Assembly: GCA_016865895.1 (NCBI GenBank)
Contig: VGNY01000006.1
Location: 1 to 39,372 of the forward strand
Direction of reading: 5' to 3'
DNA: 39,372 bases
From: Chloroflexota bacterium
GTDB taxonomy: Bacteria; Chloroflexota; Dehalococcoidia; GIF9; UBA5629
The position numbers and the translations under genes were made by a program. The notes beneath the pieces were generated by a model. That model did not search any database. It had not been told where the DNA came from and saw only the letters and a program-made list of their open reading frames with translations. Below are positions 31,783 through 39,372 of the stretch, piece by piece (the stretch's first letter is position 1; each line of letters begins with the position of its first letter).

Positions 31783-32733
31783 ATGGAAAGGATAGCCAAG
31801 GACATTACTGAACTTATTGGCAACACTCCTCTGGTCAGATTAAACAAGATAACGGAAGGTGCCAAGGCGGAGGTCATAGCCAAGCTTGAATCTTTTAATC
31901 CTTGCAGTAGCGTGAAAGATAGAATTGGTATGTCCATGATTCAAGCGGCCGAAGAGGCAGGTTTAATAAAAAAAGACACAGTAATCGTTGAACCTACCAG
32001 TGGTAATACCGGGATTGCTCTAGCGTTTGTATGCGCTTCCCGTGGCTATCGTTTGATACTTACCATGCCTGATACCATGTCAGTTGAGCGCAGACAGCTT
32101 TTGGCTGTTTTTGGTGCTGAGTTGGTACTTACTCCTGGTGCTGAAGGTATGCCTGGTGCTGTCAGAAAAGCCGAGCAGATAGTAGCGGAAAACCCCAATT
32201 ACTTTATGCCTCAGCAATTCAAGAATCTGGCTAATCCTAAAATTCATCGTGAGACTACTGCCGAGGAGATTTGGAGGGATACCAACGGCAGAGTGGACAT
32301 ACTAATCGCTGGCGTTGGCACTGGAGGAACAATCACAGGTGTAGCCGAAGCGATAAAGAAAAGAAAGCCTGAGTTTAAAGCCATTGCTGTTGAGCCTGTT
32401 GCTTCTCCTGTCCTTTCCGGTGGAAAGCCAGGGCCACATAAGATTCAAGGTATCGGTGCTGGTTTTATCCCTGAGGTTATGAGGCTGGACTTGGTTGATG
32501 AGGTTATCAAAGTTGCCCATGAGGATGCTGGCCTTATATCACGAAGGTTGGCTAAGGAGGAGGGGATATTGGTGGGTATTTCGGCAGGTGCGGCAGCCTG
32601 GGCAGCGCTGGAAGTTGCTCGCAGGCAGGAGAATCAAGGCAAGCTAATAGTGGTTATTTTACCTGATACCGGTGAACGATACTTGAGCACCTGGCTCTTT
32701 CAGGAGCAACTTCCTCCGACACCTGGCATTTAA
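31783..32733 (+). CDS. cysK: cysteine synthase (O-acetylserine sulfhydrylase)
   Basis: Makes L-cysteine from O-acetylserine and sulfide with PLP. The 316 residues have PLP lysine K45 in SSVKDRIG, the substrate loop PTSGNTG (71-77), and the phosphate-binding [10 protein letters not shown] (177-186). Length is normal for CysK. AGGAGG overlaps the stop of the ABC ATPase and is about 5 bases from the ATG. The next gene supplies O-acetylserine. A cystathionine beta-synthase-like role is possible for this fold, but position and length favour CysK. Confidence 0.95.
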   Translation: MERIAKDITELIGNTPLVRLNKITEGAKAEVIAKLESFNPCSSVKDRIGMSMIQAAEEAGLIKKDTVIVEPTSGNTGIALAFVCASRGYRLILTMPDTMSVERRQLLAVFGAELVLTPGAEGMPGAVRKAEQIVAENPNYFMPQQFKNLANPKIHRETTAEEIWRDTNGRVDILIAGVGTGGTITGVAEAIKKRKPEFKAIAVEPVASPVLSGGKPGPHKIQGIGAGFIPEVMRLDLVDEVIKVAHEDAGLISRRLAKEEGILVGISAGAAAWAALEVARRQENQGKLIVVILPDTGERYLSTWLFQEQLPPTPGI

Positions 32734-32748
32734 AAAGGAGTGGCTGCC

Positions 32749-33462
32749 TTGTTTAATACTTTGAGAGAAGACATCAAAACTGTCAGAGCCAAGGACCCGG
32801 CAGCGCGAAGCTTGCTAGAGGTGGTCTTCTGTTACCCAGGGCTACATGCGTTATGGTTTCATCGCCTGGCTCATTTCCTATGGCAACACAGGTTTCGCTT
32901 TTTGGCGCGTTTTATCTCCCATATCGGCCGTTTCCTGACCGGAATCGAAATCCATCCCGGGGCTAAAATCGGCAGACGCTTTTTCATCGACCACGGGGCA
33001 GGAGTGGTCATTGGAGAGACAGCTGAAATCGGAGATGATGTACTTATGTATCAGGGGACAGTTCTGGGAGGGACGAGCTTAAAGAAAGAGAAACGCCATC
33101 CTACTGTGGGCAGCCATGTGGTAATCGGTACTGGGGCGGTTGCCTTGGGTGCTATCAGCATAGGTGATGGGGCTAGAGTCGGCGCAGGTTCGGTAGTGAT
33201 TAAGTCGGTTCCGCCGGGGGCTACAGTAGTAGGGATACCCGGGAGAGTGGTCGAAGATGGGCAAAGTCCACTTATGGAATTGGAGCATGGTAAGTTGCCT
33301 GACCCTGTGGCAGAAGCTATCAGGCTGGTATTGCAGAGACAGAATAAGTTGGAAGAACGCCTGAGGCGGTTAGAGAATTCCAGCAGTGTATTGACTGAGG
33401 ATGAGTTGAGTATGATAAGCGGGAAAATAGTCAGGTATTTCAGTGAAGGAGAAGGGATATGA
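32749..33462 (+). CDS. cysE: serine O-acetyltransferase, TTG start
   Basis: Transfers acetyl from acetyl-CoA to L-serine, giving the substrate of CysK. The 237-residue protein starts [20 protein letters not shown]. It has a helical N-terminal region, then the left-handed beta-helix of hexapeptide repeats ([41 protein letters not shown]) and ends with IPGRVV and a C-terminal coiled extension. H in FFIDHGAG and D of the active site are in place. AAGGAG sits on an in-frame GTG at 32740, so that cannot be the start. The TTG at 32749 is 8 bases from it and is preferred. The next gene overlaps by ATGA. Confidence 0.94.
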   Translation: MFNTLREDIKTVRAKDPAARSLLEVVFCYPGLHALWFHRLAHFLWQHRFRFLARFISHIGRFLTGIEIHPGAKIGRRFFIDHGAGVVIGETAEIGDDVLMYQGTVLGGTSLKKEKRHPTVGSHVVIGTGAVALGAISIGDGARVGAGSVVIKSVPPGATVVGIPGRVVEDGQSPLMELEHGKLPDPVAEAIRLVLQRQNKLEERLRRLENSSSVLTEDELSMISGKIVRYFSEGEGI

Positions 33463-34601
33463 GATTTGAAACGCTAGCTATCCATGCCGGTGAGAGACCA
33501 GATAAGACATTTGGTGCCATATCAGTACCTATATACCAGACATCGAATTTTGCCTTTGAGGATGTGGGTAAAACACGGGGTTATGATTATTCTCGCACAG
33601 CAAATCCAACAAGGAAGGTGCTGGAAGATACTATTGCTCGGCTTGAGGAAGGTAAAGCCGGCTTCGCTTTTGCTACCGGCATGGCTGCAGAGGCAACAGT
33701 GATACATCTTTTGAAAGCCGGTGACCACGTGATTTCGGGTGATGATGTCTATGGCGGGACCTACAGGCTGTTTCAAAATGTGATGTGTGACTTCGGGCTG
33801 GAGTTTACCTTCTTGAGAATGAATAGCAGAGAAGCTATCAAGCGGGCGATAAAGCCCAACACTAAAATGCTCTGGATTGAAACACCTTCCAATCCGCTGC
33901 TGAACATCGTTGATATAGAGATGGTAACAGAAGTAGCTAAGAAGCGTGGAATATTAACAGTAATAGATAATACCTTTGCCACGCCATATTTTCTGAAACC
34001 CATTAAGTACGGCATTGACTTAGTTGTCCATTCCACGACTAAGTATCTTAACGGACATTGCGATGTTGTCGGTGGTGCGGTGGTAACTTCGACTGATGAG
34101 TTAACCCAGAGAGTTCAATTTCTTCTCAATGCAATGGGGACATGTGCATCACCCTTTGACTGCTGGCTGGTGCTCAGAGGAATTGAGACCTTACCAGTGA
34201 GAATGAAGCAGCATGAGGAGAACGCTATGGCTATAGCCAATTACCTTAAGAAACATTCTAAAGTAAAGAAAGTGTTCTATCCTGGACTTGATACCCACCC
34301 GGGACACGACATCGCCAAAAAACAAATGAAGGGGTTTGGTGGGGTGGTGTCTTTTGAGATAAAAGGTAGCATCGAGAATGCTAACACCTTTCTAAGAAGG
34401 CTCGCGGTCTTTTCACTGGCAGAATCGCTTGGGGGTGTTGCTTCCCTTGCTGAGCATCCAGCTACCATGAGCCATGCCTCGATGCCACAGGATTATAGGG
34501 CAAAAATAGGAATTACTGATGAGCTAATTAGGTTATCGGTAGGTCTGGAAAATATTGATGATTTGATTGCCGATTTGGAGAAGGCACTGAAACACTGTTG
34601 A
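33459..34601 (+). CDS. metB: cystathionine gamma-synthase/lyase
   Basis: Cys/Met-metabolism PLP enzyme that joins cysteine to an activated homoserine, or splits cystathionine. The 380 residues contain PLP lysine K195 in [18 protein letters not shown] (45-52) and the substrate-binding [17 protein letters not shown] near the C-terminus. Synthase and lyase are hard to tell apart by sequence; being next to cysK and cysE, it could serve methionine synthesis (synthase) or reverse transsulfuration (lyase). A GAAGGAGAAGGG precedes the ATG, which overlaps the cysE stop. Confidence 0.9.
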   Translation: MRFETLAIHAGERPDKTFGAISVPIYQTSNFAFEDVGKTRGYDYSRTANPTRKVLEDTIARLEEGKAGFAFATGMAAEATVIHLLKAGDHVISGDDVYGGTYRLFQNVMCDFGLEFTFLRMNSREAIKRAIKPNTKMLWIETPSNPLLNIVDIEMVTEVAKKRGILTVIDNTFATPYFLKPIKYGIDLVVHSTTKYLNGHCDVVGGAVVTSTDELTQRVQFLLNAMGTCASPFDCWLVLRGIETLPVRMKQHEENAMAIANYLKKHSKVKKVFYPGLDTHPGHDIAKKQMKGFGGVVSFEIKGSIENANTFLRRLAVFSLAESLGGVASLAEHPATMSHASMPQDYRAKIGITDELIRLSVGLENIDDLIADLEKALKHC

Positions 34602-34612
34602 GGAATCAGGAT

Positions 34613-35836
34613 ATGCCGTTTGCTACAAGTTTGCGTTGTCGAAAATGCGGGCAGGAATACTCGCTGCAGTCCATAAAAGTGTGTGATTTCTGTCTCAGTC
34701 CGGTGGAGGTCAATTATGACTACAAGGCTATGGCCAAGGTGGTCAGTCGTGAGAGGGTCGCTGATGGACCATTCACGATGTGGCGATATCGGGATATGCT
34801 TCCAATCCAAGGCGAAGAGGTAGATATTGGCACTGGCTTTACACCTCTACTCAAAGCAGATAACCTGGGACGTGAATTAGGATTGGACCGACTCTATATC
34901 AAGAACGACTGTCTGAATCCCACCTATTCGTTCAAGGATAGGGCTGTTTCAGTTGCAGTGACCAAGGCGCGCGAATTAGGGTTTGACACTATTGCCTGCG
35001 CTTCTACTGGTAATCTCGCTGCTAGCGTTGCTGCTCATGCTTCGAAGGCAAAAGTGGACGCCTATGTCTTTGTTCCCGCCAGTGTGGAACCGGGTAAGCT
35101 AGTTGGAGTAGCAATCTATAACCCCAAATTAGTGACCGTTGACGGCAGCTATGACGACGTCAATAAGCTATGTGCTGAAATAGCACAAAAATATCATTGG
35201 GGGTTCATCAACATTAACCTCAGACCTTATTACGCAGAGGGGAGCAAGACTCTGGGATTTGAGGTGGCTGAGCAACTGGAATGGCAGTCACCAGATTGCG
35301 TGGTTGCTCCTGCTGCCTCGGGGCTCCTTTTTACCCGAATTTGGAAGGGGCTGCAGGAGTTATCTATGCTTAAGTTGATTGGACCAGTCAATACTCATAT
35401 GTACGTAACACAGGCTGCTGGCAGTTCACCTATAGTACATGCTTTTGAGGCAGGTAGCCTGCACGTGCATCCGGTGATACCGAATACCATGGTTACCTCC
35501 ATTGCAATTGGAAATCCTGCCGATGGTTACTATGCTTTGATGGTTGCCAGGCAATCAGGGGGTGGAGCTCAAGATGTTACTGACGAGAAAGCTATTGAAG
35601 GCATGCAACTCTTAGCGCAGACCGAGGGCATTTTTGCTGAGGCTGCCGGTGGAGTGGCAATTGCTGGACTGAAGAAGCTGGTGGATGCTGGAGTAATTAA
35701 GAGGGACCAACTCACAGTGGTTTTTATCACTGGAGCCGGGCCGAGGACGCAAGAGATTGTGGCTAATGTTGTAAGACCGCTTAAGATTCAGCCTAATCTG
35801 GAGTCATTCAGTGAAGCGCTCAGTATATCAGCTTGA
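34613..35836 (+). CDS. thrC: threonine synthase
   Basis: Converts O-phospho-L-homoserine to L-threonine with PLP. The 407 residues begin with a four-cysteine zinc-ribbon-like segment (C9, C12, C24, C27) typical of one threonine synthase subfamily. PLP lysine K108 is in TYSFKDRA, and STGNLAASVAAHA follows. The frame can be opened at a TTG (34598) that overlaps metB, but the ATG at 34613 has GAGG 9 bases upstream and fits the family. Threonine and methionine branches share homoserine, which may be why it is in the operon. Confidence 0.93.
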   Translation: MPFATSLRCRKCGQEYSLQSIKVCDFCLSPVEVNYDYKAMAKVVSRERVADGPFTMWRYRDMLPIQGEEVDIGTGFTPLLKADNLGRELGLDRLYIKNDCLNPTYSFKDRAVSVAVTKARELGFDTIACASTGNLAASVAAHASKAKVDAYVFVPASVEPGKLVGVAIYNPKLVTVDGSYDDVNKLCAEIAQKYHWGFININLRPYYAEGSKTLGFEVAEQLEWQSPDCVVAPAASGLLFTRIWKGLQELSMLKLIGPVNTHMYVTQAAGSSPIVHAFEAGSLHVHPVIPNTMVTSIAIGNPADGYYALMVARQSGGGAQDVTDEKAIEGMQLLAQTEGIFAEAAGGVAIAGLKKLVDAGVIKRDQLTVVFITGAGPRTQEIVANVVRPLKIQPNLESFSEALSISA

Positions 35837-35886
35837 AAACATTGTACCATTCAGGTTAACTTTAGCCAGAAAAAGAGGAGGCTATG

Positions 35887-36129
35887 ATGGCTAAGAAACA
35901 AGTGATGTTTACTTTTCCCCAGGAACTAATCAAGGAACCTATAATCTATAACCTCGGCCACAAGTTTAAGGTAGTGACCAATATCCGCCGTGCTGATGTA
36001 TCGGAGAATAAAGGTTGGGTCGTGCTCGAATTGGAAGGAGAAGATAAGGAAATTGAAGCTGGCATTGCCTGGGTGACAGATAAAGGAGTCAGGGTTGACC
36101 CGGTGGTCGGGGATGTAGTGGAGGGTTGA
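35887..36129 (+). CDS. NIL domain protein
   Basis: A free-standing 80-residue NIL domain, related to the ligand-binding domain at the C-terminus of methionine ABC ATPases. The sequence starts MAKKQVMFTFPQELIKEPIIYNLGHKF, with VVTNIRRADVSENKGWVVLELEGED and a final GVRVDPVVGD. It may bind methionine or another sulfur amino acid and act as a sensor or accessory (inference). Two adjacent ATGs exist (35884, 35887); the GAGGAGG is about 5 bases from the second and 2 from the first, so the second is preferred. It is 3 bases from the next gene, an IscS-like desulfurase. Confidence 0.85.
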   Translation: MAKKQVMFTFPQELIKEPIIYNLGHKFKVVTNIRRADVSENKGWVVLELEGEDKEIEAGIAWVTDKGVRVDPVVGDVVEG

Positions 36130-36132
36130 CAG

Positions 36133-37299
36133 GTGAAGCGGATATACCTCGATTATGCAGCTACCACACCAACTCACCCTGAGGTGGTAGAGGCTATGCT
36201 ACCTTATTTTGGTGAGGTTTTTGGTAACCCTTCTGCTATCCATTCCTTTGGGCAGGAAGCGAAGGCGGCTGTTGAGGAAGCGAGGAATAAGGTTGCTGAC
36301 CTCATCGGTGCTCAGGCTGAGGAAATTGTCTTTACTAGCAGCGCAACAGAGGCAGACAATTTTGCCGTCAAGGGCGTAGCTTTTGCTAACGAACACAAGG
36401 GGAATCACATTATTACCAGCTCCATCGAGCATCCTGCAGTGATAGAGACATGTAAATTCTTAGAGAGAAGGGGCTTTTTGGTAACTTACCTCTCTGTAGA
36501 TGAGTATGGTCTGGTTGCTCCTGATGATGTTAAAAAGGCTATTACTGACAAGACTATTTTGATATCGGTGATGCACGCCAATAATGAGGTAGGTACGATA
36601 GAGCCTGTAGCGGAGATAGGAAAATTTGCCAAAGAGGCAGGGATTTACTTTCACACTGATGCTGTCCAGACTGTGGGACATATTCCCGTCGATGTGAATG
36701 AGTTAGGTGTTAATCTTTTATCTGTCTCGGCACACAAATTCTATGGTCCAAAGGGAGTCGGAGCGCTGTATATTAGGAAGGGTACAAAACTGGCCTCTTT
36801 CATGCACGGAGGCGGGCAGGAGAACAGACGACGAGCCAGTACCGAGAATGTCCCGGACATAGTTGGTCTTGGCAAAGCCGTGGAAATTAGCCGGAGGGAA
36901 ATGAAAGAAGAAGCGGAGCGGCTTACAGTTTTGCGTGACAAACTTATTGCTGGCCTTCAAGAGAGGATTGACAGAGTCCATTTGAACGGACATTCCGTTT
37001 TTAGGCTCCCAAATAATGTCAATATAAGTGTTGATTTTATAGAGGGGGAGTCCATGCTTCTAAATCTTGATTTAGAAGGCATTTGTGTCTCTACGGGCTC
37101 TGCTTGTAGCTCATCAAGTCTTGAGCCGTCTCATGTACTCCGAGCAATGGGATGTTCTCATGAGCGGGCTCATGGTTCCCTGAGATTTACTTTGGGTAAG
37201 TGGACAACAGAGGAAGATATAGGCCGTGTTTTGGAAGTTTTACCTAAAATCGTGGCTAGACTCCGAGCTATGTCACCGCTCTTTAAGAGCCACGTATAG
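36133..37299 (+). CDS. iscS: cysteine desulfurase, IscS/NifS type, GTG start
   Basis: Removes sulfur from L-cysteine as an enzyme-bound persulfide and delivers it to Fe-S scaffolds or sulfur acceptors. The 388 residues have PLP lysine K202 in VSAHKFYGPKG, H100 in SSIEHPAV, and the persulfide cysteine C325 in STGSACSSSSLEPSHVL, the class I long loop of IscS/NifS. GGAGGG lies 7 bases before the GTG. It follows the NIL gene by 3 bases and is ahead of a HypE-like protein, a MOSC protein and fdhD. In E. coli, IscS gives the sulfur that FdhD passes to formate dehydrogenase, so this placement is meaningful. No iscU-like scaffold is in the window. Confidence 0.94.
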   Translation: MKRIYLDYAATTPTHPEVVEAMLPYFGEVFGNPSAIHSFGQEAKAAVEEARNKVADLIGAQAEEIVFTSSATEADNFAVKGVAFANEHKGNHIITSSIEHPAVIETCKFLERRGFLVTYLSVDEYGLVAPDDVKKAITDKTILISVMHANNEVGTIEPVAEIGKFAKEAGIYFHTDAVQTVGHIPVDVNELGVNLLSVSAHKFYGPKGVGALYIRKGTKLASFMHGGGQENRRRASTENVPDIVGLGKAVEISRREMKEEAERLTVLRDKLIAGLQERIDRVHLNGHSVFRLPNNVNISVDFIEGESMLLNLDLEGICVSTGSACSSSSLEPSHVLRAMGCSHERAHGSLRFTLGKWTTEEDIGRVLEVLPKIVARLRAMSPLFKSHV

Positions 37300-37311
37300 G
37301 AGACGGGAGAG

Positions 37312-38385
37312 ATGAATGAACTGCCGGAAATCGGCAAAATCTCCCCTAAAATCTTTGCTGAGTTGATATTTCCCCGCCTGGGAGTTAAGAGCGAGAAGGT
37401 GCTGGTGGGACCTCAGCATGGGGTGGATGTGGGAATAGTGGAAATCGGCAATAAAGCAGCATCGTTTACTTGCGACCCAGTATTTATTGTTCCAGAGTAC
37501 GGATGGGAAAGGGCTGCCTGGTTTGCCATTCACATCATTGCATCCGATTCCGTGACTTGTGGGCTAAAGCCTAAATTTCTATCCATAGACTTGAATCTAC
37601 CTATGGAGATGACAAGAGAGCAACTGATGACAATGTGGGACACCATGCACCGGGAATGTGAAAGTTTAGGTGTTTCCATTATCTGTGGCCATACTGCTAG
37701 ATATGAGAACTGCCATTATCCTATGGTCGGCGGAGCTACCCTGGTTGGCATAGGTGAAAAGGATGAATATGTTACTCCTAAGATTGCCAGAGCTGGAGAT
37801 AAGATAATCATCACCAAGGGGCCGGCTATTGAAGCCACGGGGATTTTCGCCACCATGTTTCCAAAGCTCATAGAAGCAGAATTTGGGCGAGAGTTTAGCC
37901 AGAGGGCGCAGCAGATATTTTACCAGATGTCAGTGGTAGAGGATGCTATGACGGCGGTAAGCGTCGGGGTGAGAAATAATGGAGTTACTGCTATGCATGA
38001 TGCCACCGAATGTGGAATATGGGGTGGTTTATATGAAATTGCACAAGCTGCTAACCTCGGAGTCGAGGTGGAAATGGAGAGTATTGTAGTAGAGGATTGC
38101 GCAAAAGAAATATGTAGTTATTTTGGTATCGACCCCTATGCCTCAATAAGTGAGGGCACGCTAATCATATCCTGCAAGGAACACAAGGCGCAGGATATAT
38201 TGAAAGCGTTACGTCAGAAGGGTATTAAATCTTCGATTGTCGGGGAATTCACAGAGCCAGAGAAAGGAATGGTGCTCATAAGAGAGGGGAGGGAGGGGAA
38301 GCTTGAGCATCCCGTGGTTGACCCGTTTTGGAGAGCTTTCTACACTGCTCTCAAGAAATATGCTACACTGAAAGCGTCGAGATAA
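37312..38385 (+). CDS. AIR synthase-related (PurM/HypE/SelD fold) protein
   Basis: An ATP-binding protein of 357 residues of the PurM superfamily. The nucleotide and phosphate region is GPQHGVDVGIV (33-43), followed by TCDPVFIVP, FAIHIIASDSVTCGLKPKFLSIDLNLP and ICGHTARYE. It lacks the C-terminal Cys that HypE needs for cyanide synthesis (it ends LKASR). It also lacks the N-terminal Cys/Sec-containing SelD motif. So it is neither, and its reaction is unknown. It lies 12 bases after iscS and before a MOSC gene. A role in ATP-driven activation of a sulfur acceptor or cofactor is possible (inference). GGAGA precedes the ATG. Confidence 0.85.
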   Translation: MNELPEIGKISPKIFAELIFPRLGVKSEKVLVGPQHGVDVGIVEIGNKAASFTCDPVFIVPEYGWERAAWFAIHIIASDSVTCGLKPKFLSIDLNLPMEMTREQLMTMWDTMHRECESLGVSIICGHTARYENCHYPMVGGATLVGIGEKDEYVTPKIARAGDKIIITKGPAIEATGIFATMFPKLIEAEFGREFSQRAQQIFYQMSVVEDAMTAVSVGVRNNGVTAMHDATECGIWGGLYEIAQAANLGVEVEMESIVVEDCAKEICSYFGIDPYASISEGTLIISCKEHKAQDILKALRQKGIKSSIVGEFTEPEKGMVLIREGREGKLEHPVVDPFWRAFYTALKKYATLKASR

Positions 38386-38412
38386 GTTAAATAAACAGGT
38401 AAGCGTTCCAAC

Positions 38413-38847
38413 GTGGCTAATGTAATCGCGGTTTGCAGAAGTGACAAAAAGGGAACCAAGAAGCAGGACGTAAAAGAAGGGCTTCTTAAGGATGACTTCG
38501 GCCTTGTCGGCGATGCCCATGCCGATTGCTGCACCCACCGGCAGGTGAGCTTGCTTGCCGTGGAAAGCATTGACAAGATGCGGGCTCTGGGCCTGGAGCT
38601 CAGCCCCGGGGATTTCGCCGAGAATTTGACCACCGAGGGAATAGAACTGATATCTTTACCTGTCGGCACGAGGATGTCGGTCGGTGAACAGATTATCCTG
38701 GAAGTCACTCAAATCGGTAAGGAGTGCCATGCTGGGTGCGCTATCTTCCAGCAGGTGGGCAAGTGCATAATGCCTGATGAGGGAGTGTTTACCAAGGTGA
38801 TTCGAGGCGGAACCGTCAAGGTCGGAGACAAGATAAAGGTGGGATAA
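38413..38847 (+). CDS. MOSC domain protein, GTG start
   Basis: A free-standing MOSC (MOCO sulfurase C-terminal) domain of 144 residues, thought to handle molybdenum cofactor or its sulfur ligand. The sequence starts VIAVCRSDKKGTKKQ, with GLVGDAHADCCTHRQVSLL, GDFAENLTTEGIEL and the conserved IGKECHAGCAIFQQVGKC (C105, C109, C118). Cysteine of the ECH motif may carry the sulfur. Start is GTG with a weak AGGTAAG upstream; a further in-frame start is not available before the conserved VCRS. It follows iscS and the PurM-like gene and is 1 base from fdhD. Confidence 0.9.
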   Translation: MANVIAVCRSDKKGTKKQDVKEGLLKDDFGLVGDAHADCCTHRQVSLLAVESIDKMRALGLELSPGDFAENLTTEGIELISLPVGTRMSVGEQIILEVTQIGKECHAGCAIFQQVGKCIMPDEGVFTKVIRGGTVKVGDKIKVG

Positions 38848-38848
38848 C

Positions 38849-39372
38849 ATGGTAAGCGAGATGGAGAAAGTTCCTATATCGCGGCTCACCGAAGCAGGTA
38901 AGAGCAGCGCCAATGATGTAGTTGTCAGGGAATTTGCTCTCACCATCGTATTGAACAATCAAGAGCTGGTTACTCTGCTCTGTTCCCCAAAAAATCTCGA
39001 TTATCTTGCTGTCGGCTTCCTTTCCTCCGAGGGGTTGCTCAAAAACAAGAATGACATAAAAAAGATAACGATTGACGACCGGCGAGGTGTAGTCCGCGTG
39101 GAGACAGAAGCGGAGAATAAACAGGCTGGCGAGCTCCTGTTCAAGCGGCTTATCACATCGGGCTGTGGCCGAGGCGCTTCTTTTTACAGCGCCGCTGACG
39201 TCGGCGGACAGATGAAAGTAGAATCTCAGGTTAGAATCTCGCCTCTCGAGGTCTTCGAGCTGGTAACTGAATTTCAGCACCGGTCGCAGATTTTCCGGAC
39301 GACCGGCGGTGTTCACAGTGCTGCCTTATGCGATGCCAAAAATATTCTGGTTTTCAGCGAGGACATAGGCAG
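38849..39372 (+). CDS. fdhD: FdhD, formate dehydrogenase sulfurtransferase (partial, runs off the window)
   Basis: Passes sulfur from IscS to the molybdenum/tungsten bis-MGD cofactor of formate dehydrogenase. The visible 174 residues begin MVSEMEKVPISRL; the gene continues past 39372. Family motifs are LAVGFLSSEG (53-62), LITSGCGRGASFYS (101-114), SPLEVFELV and FRTTGGVHSAALCD (149-162), then EDIG, the expected start of the cofactor-binding EDIGRHNA. The E. coli enzyme uses two cysteines in C-G-V-C; here only C106 is at that place (SGCGRG), with C161 in ALCD elsewhere. It starts 1 base after the MOSC stop. The cognate dehydrogenase is not in the window. Confidence 0.92.
   Translation, partial: MVSEMEKVPISRLTEAGKSSANDVVVREFALTIVLNNQELVTLLCSPKNLDYLAVGFLSSEGLLKNKNDIKKITIDDRRGVVRVETEAENKQAGELLFKRLITSGCGRGASFYSAADVGGQMKVESQVRISPLEVFELVTEFQHRSQIFRTTGGVHSAALCDAKNILVFSEDIG

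Noticed and set aside
37312-38385. Calling the PurM-fold protein HypE or SelD.
   Set aside because: The HypE C-terminal cysteine and the SelD N-terminal Cys/Sec motif are both missing, and no hydrogenase maturation or selenium genes are near.

Overview
The window looks like part of the chromosome of an anaerobic bacterium of the Chloroflexota, most likely class Dehalococcoidia. This is inferred from gene order (rpsO-pnp-dapB-asd-dapA, and dnaX-ybaB-recR-recO), from many TTG/GTG starts combined with AGGAGG-type ribosome binding sites, from consensus TTGNNN/TATAAT promoters, from a multi-PAS hybrid histidine kinase, and from an anaerobe-style sulfur and molybdo-enzyme maturation locus. No rRNA, tRNA, CRISPR array, phage or transposase gene was found. 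The taxonomic call needs a database search to confirm.

Layout. 1-741: a possible gene start leaving the window on the left, then a small unknown protein. 743-6071 (minus): one operon from an extended -10 promoter, rpsO, pnp, dapB, asd, dapA (ribosome/RNA turnover plus lysine/diaminopimelate synthesis). 6072-6427: a spacer with two small repeat elements. 6428-9802 (plus): dnaX, ybaB, recR, recO (replication and recombinational repair). 9988-12306 (minus): PAS-PAS-PAS-HisKA-HATPase-REC kinase, diverging from 12496-16208 (plus): acyl-CoA ligase, zinc alcohol dehydrogenase and enoyl-CoA hydratase, a probable carboxylic acid activation/degradation group. 16515-20491 (plus): pyrF, a DUF951 protein, a MarR regulator, dinB (Pol IV) and a branched-chain aminotransferase, mostly with their own promoters. 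20591-24368 (minus): relA/spoT, rpsT, lexA and a class II aldolase. 24743-26109: a minimal MerR regulator, a structured non-coding stretch, a small membrane protein and a cluster of strong hairpins.

26043-39372 (plus) is the most interesting part: a 13 kb head-to-tail series that starts with an Rrf2 regulator carrying three IscR-like cysteines, with a strong promoter and an inverted-repeat operator. It continues with an E1-like (ThiF/MoeB) protein, a cysteine desulfurase, a membrane protein, an OB-fold lipoprotein, a MacB-type ABC transporter pair, cysK, cysE, a cystathionine synthase/lyase, thrC, a NIL-domain protein, a second (IscS-like) cysteine desulfurase, a PurM/HypE-like ATPase-fold protein, a MOSC protein and the start of fdhD. 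The genes fit together as cysteine synthesis, sulfane sulfur release, and sulfur delivery to a molybdenum or tungsten enzyme. A transport module of unknown cargo sits in the middle.

Several start codons were moved from the longest reading frame because ribosome binding sites or promoters decide them (asd, dapA, pnp, dnaX, recO, the acyl-CoA ligase, pyrF, rpsT, thiF-like, the membrane protein at 28820, cysE, thrC, NIL). dnaX, pyrF and dinB appear to be transcribed with almost no leader. A palindromic repeat built on GAGGCTTNAGCCTC recurs between genes.
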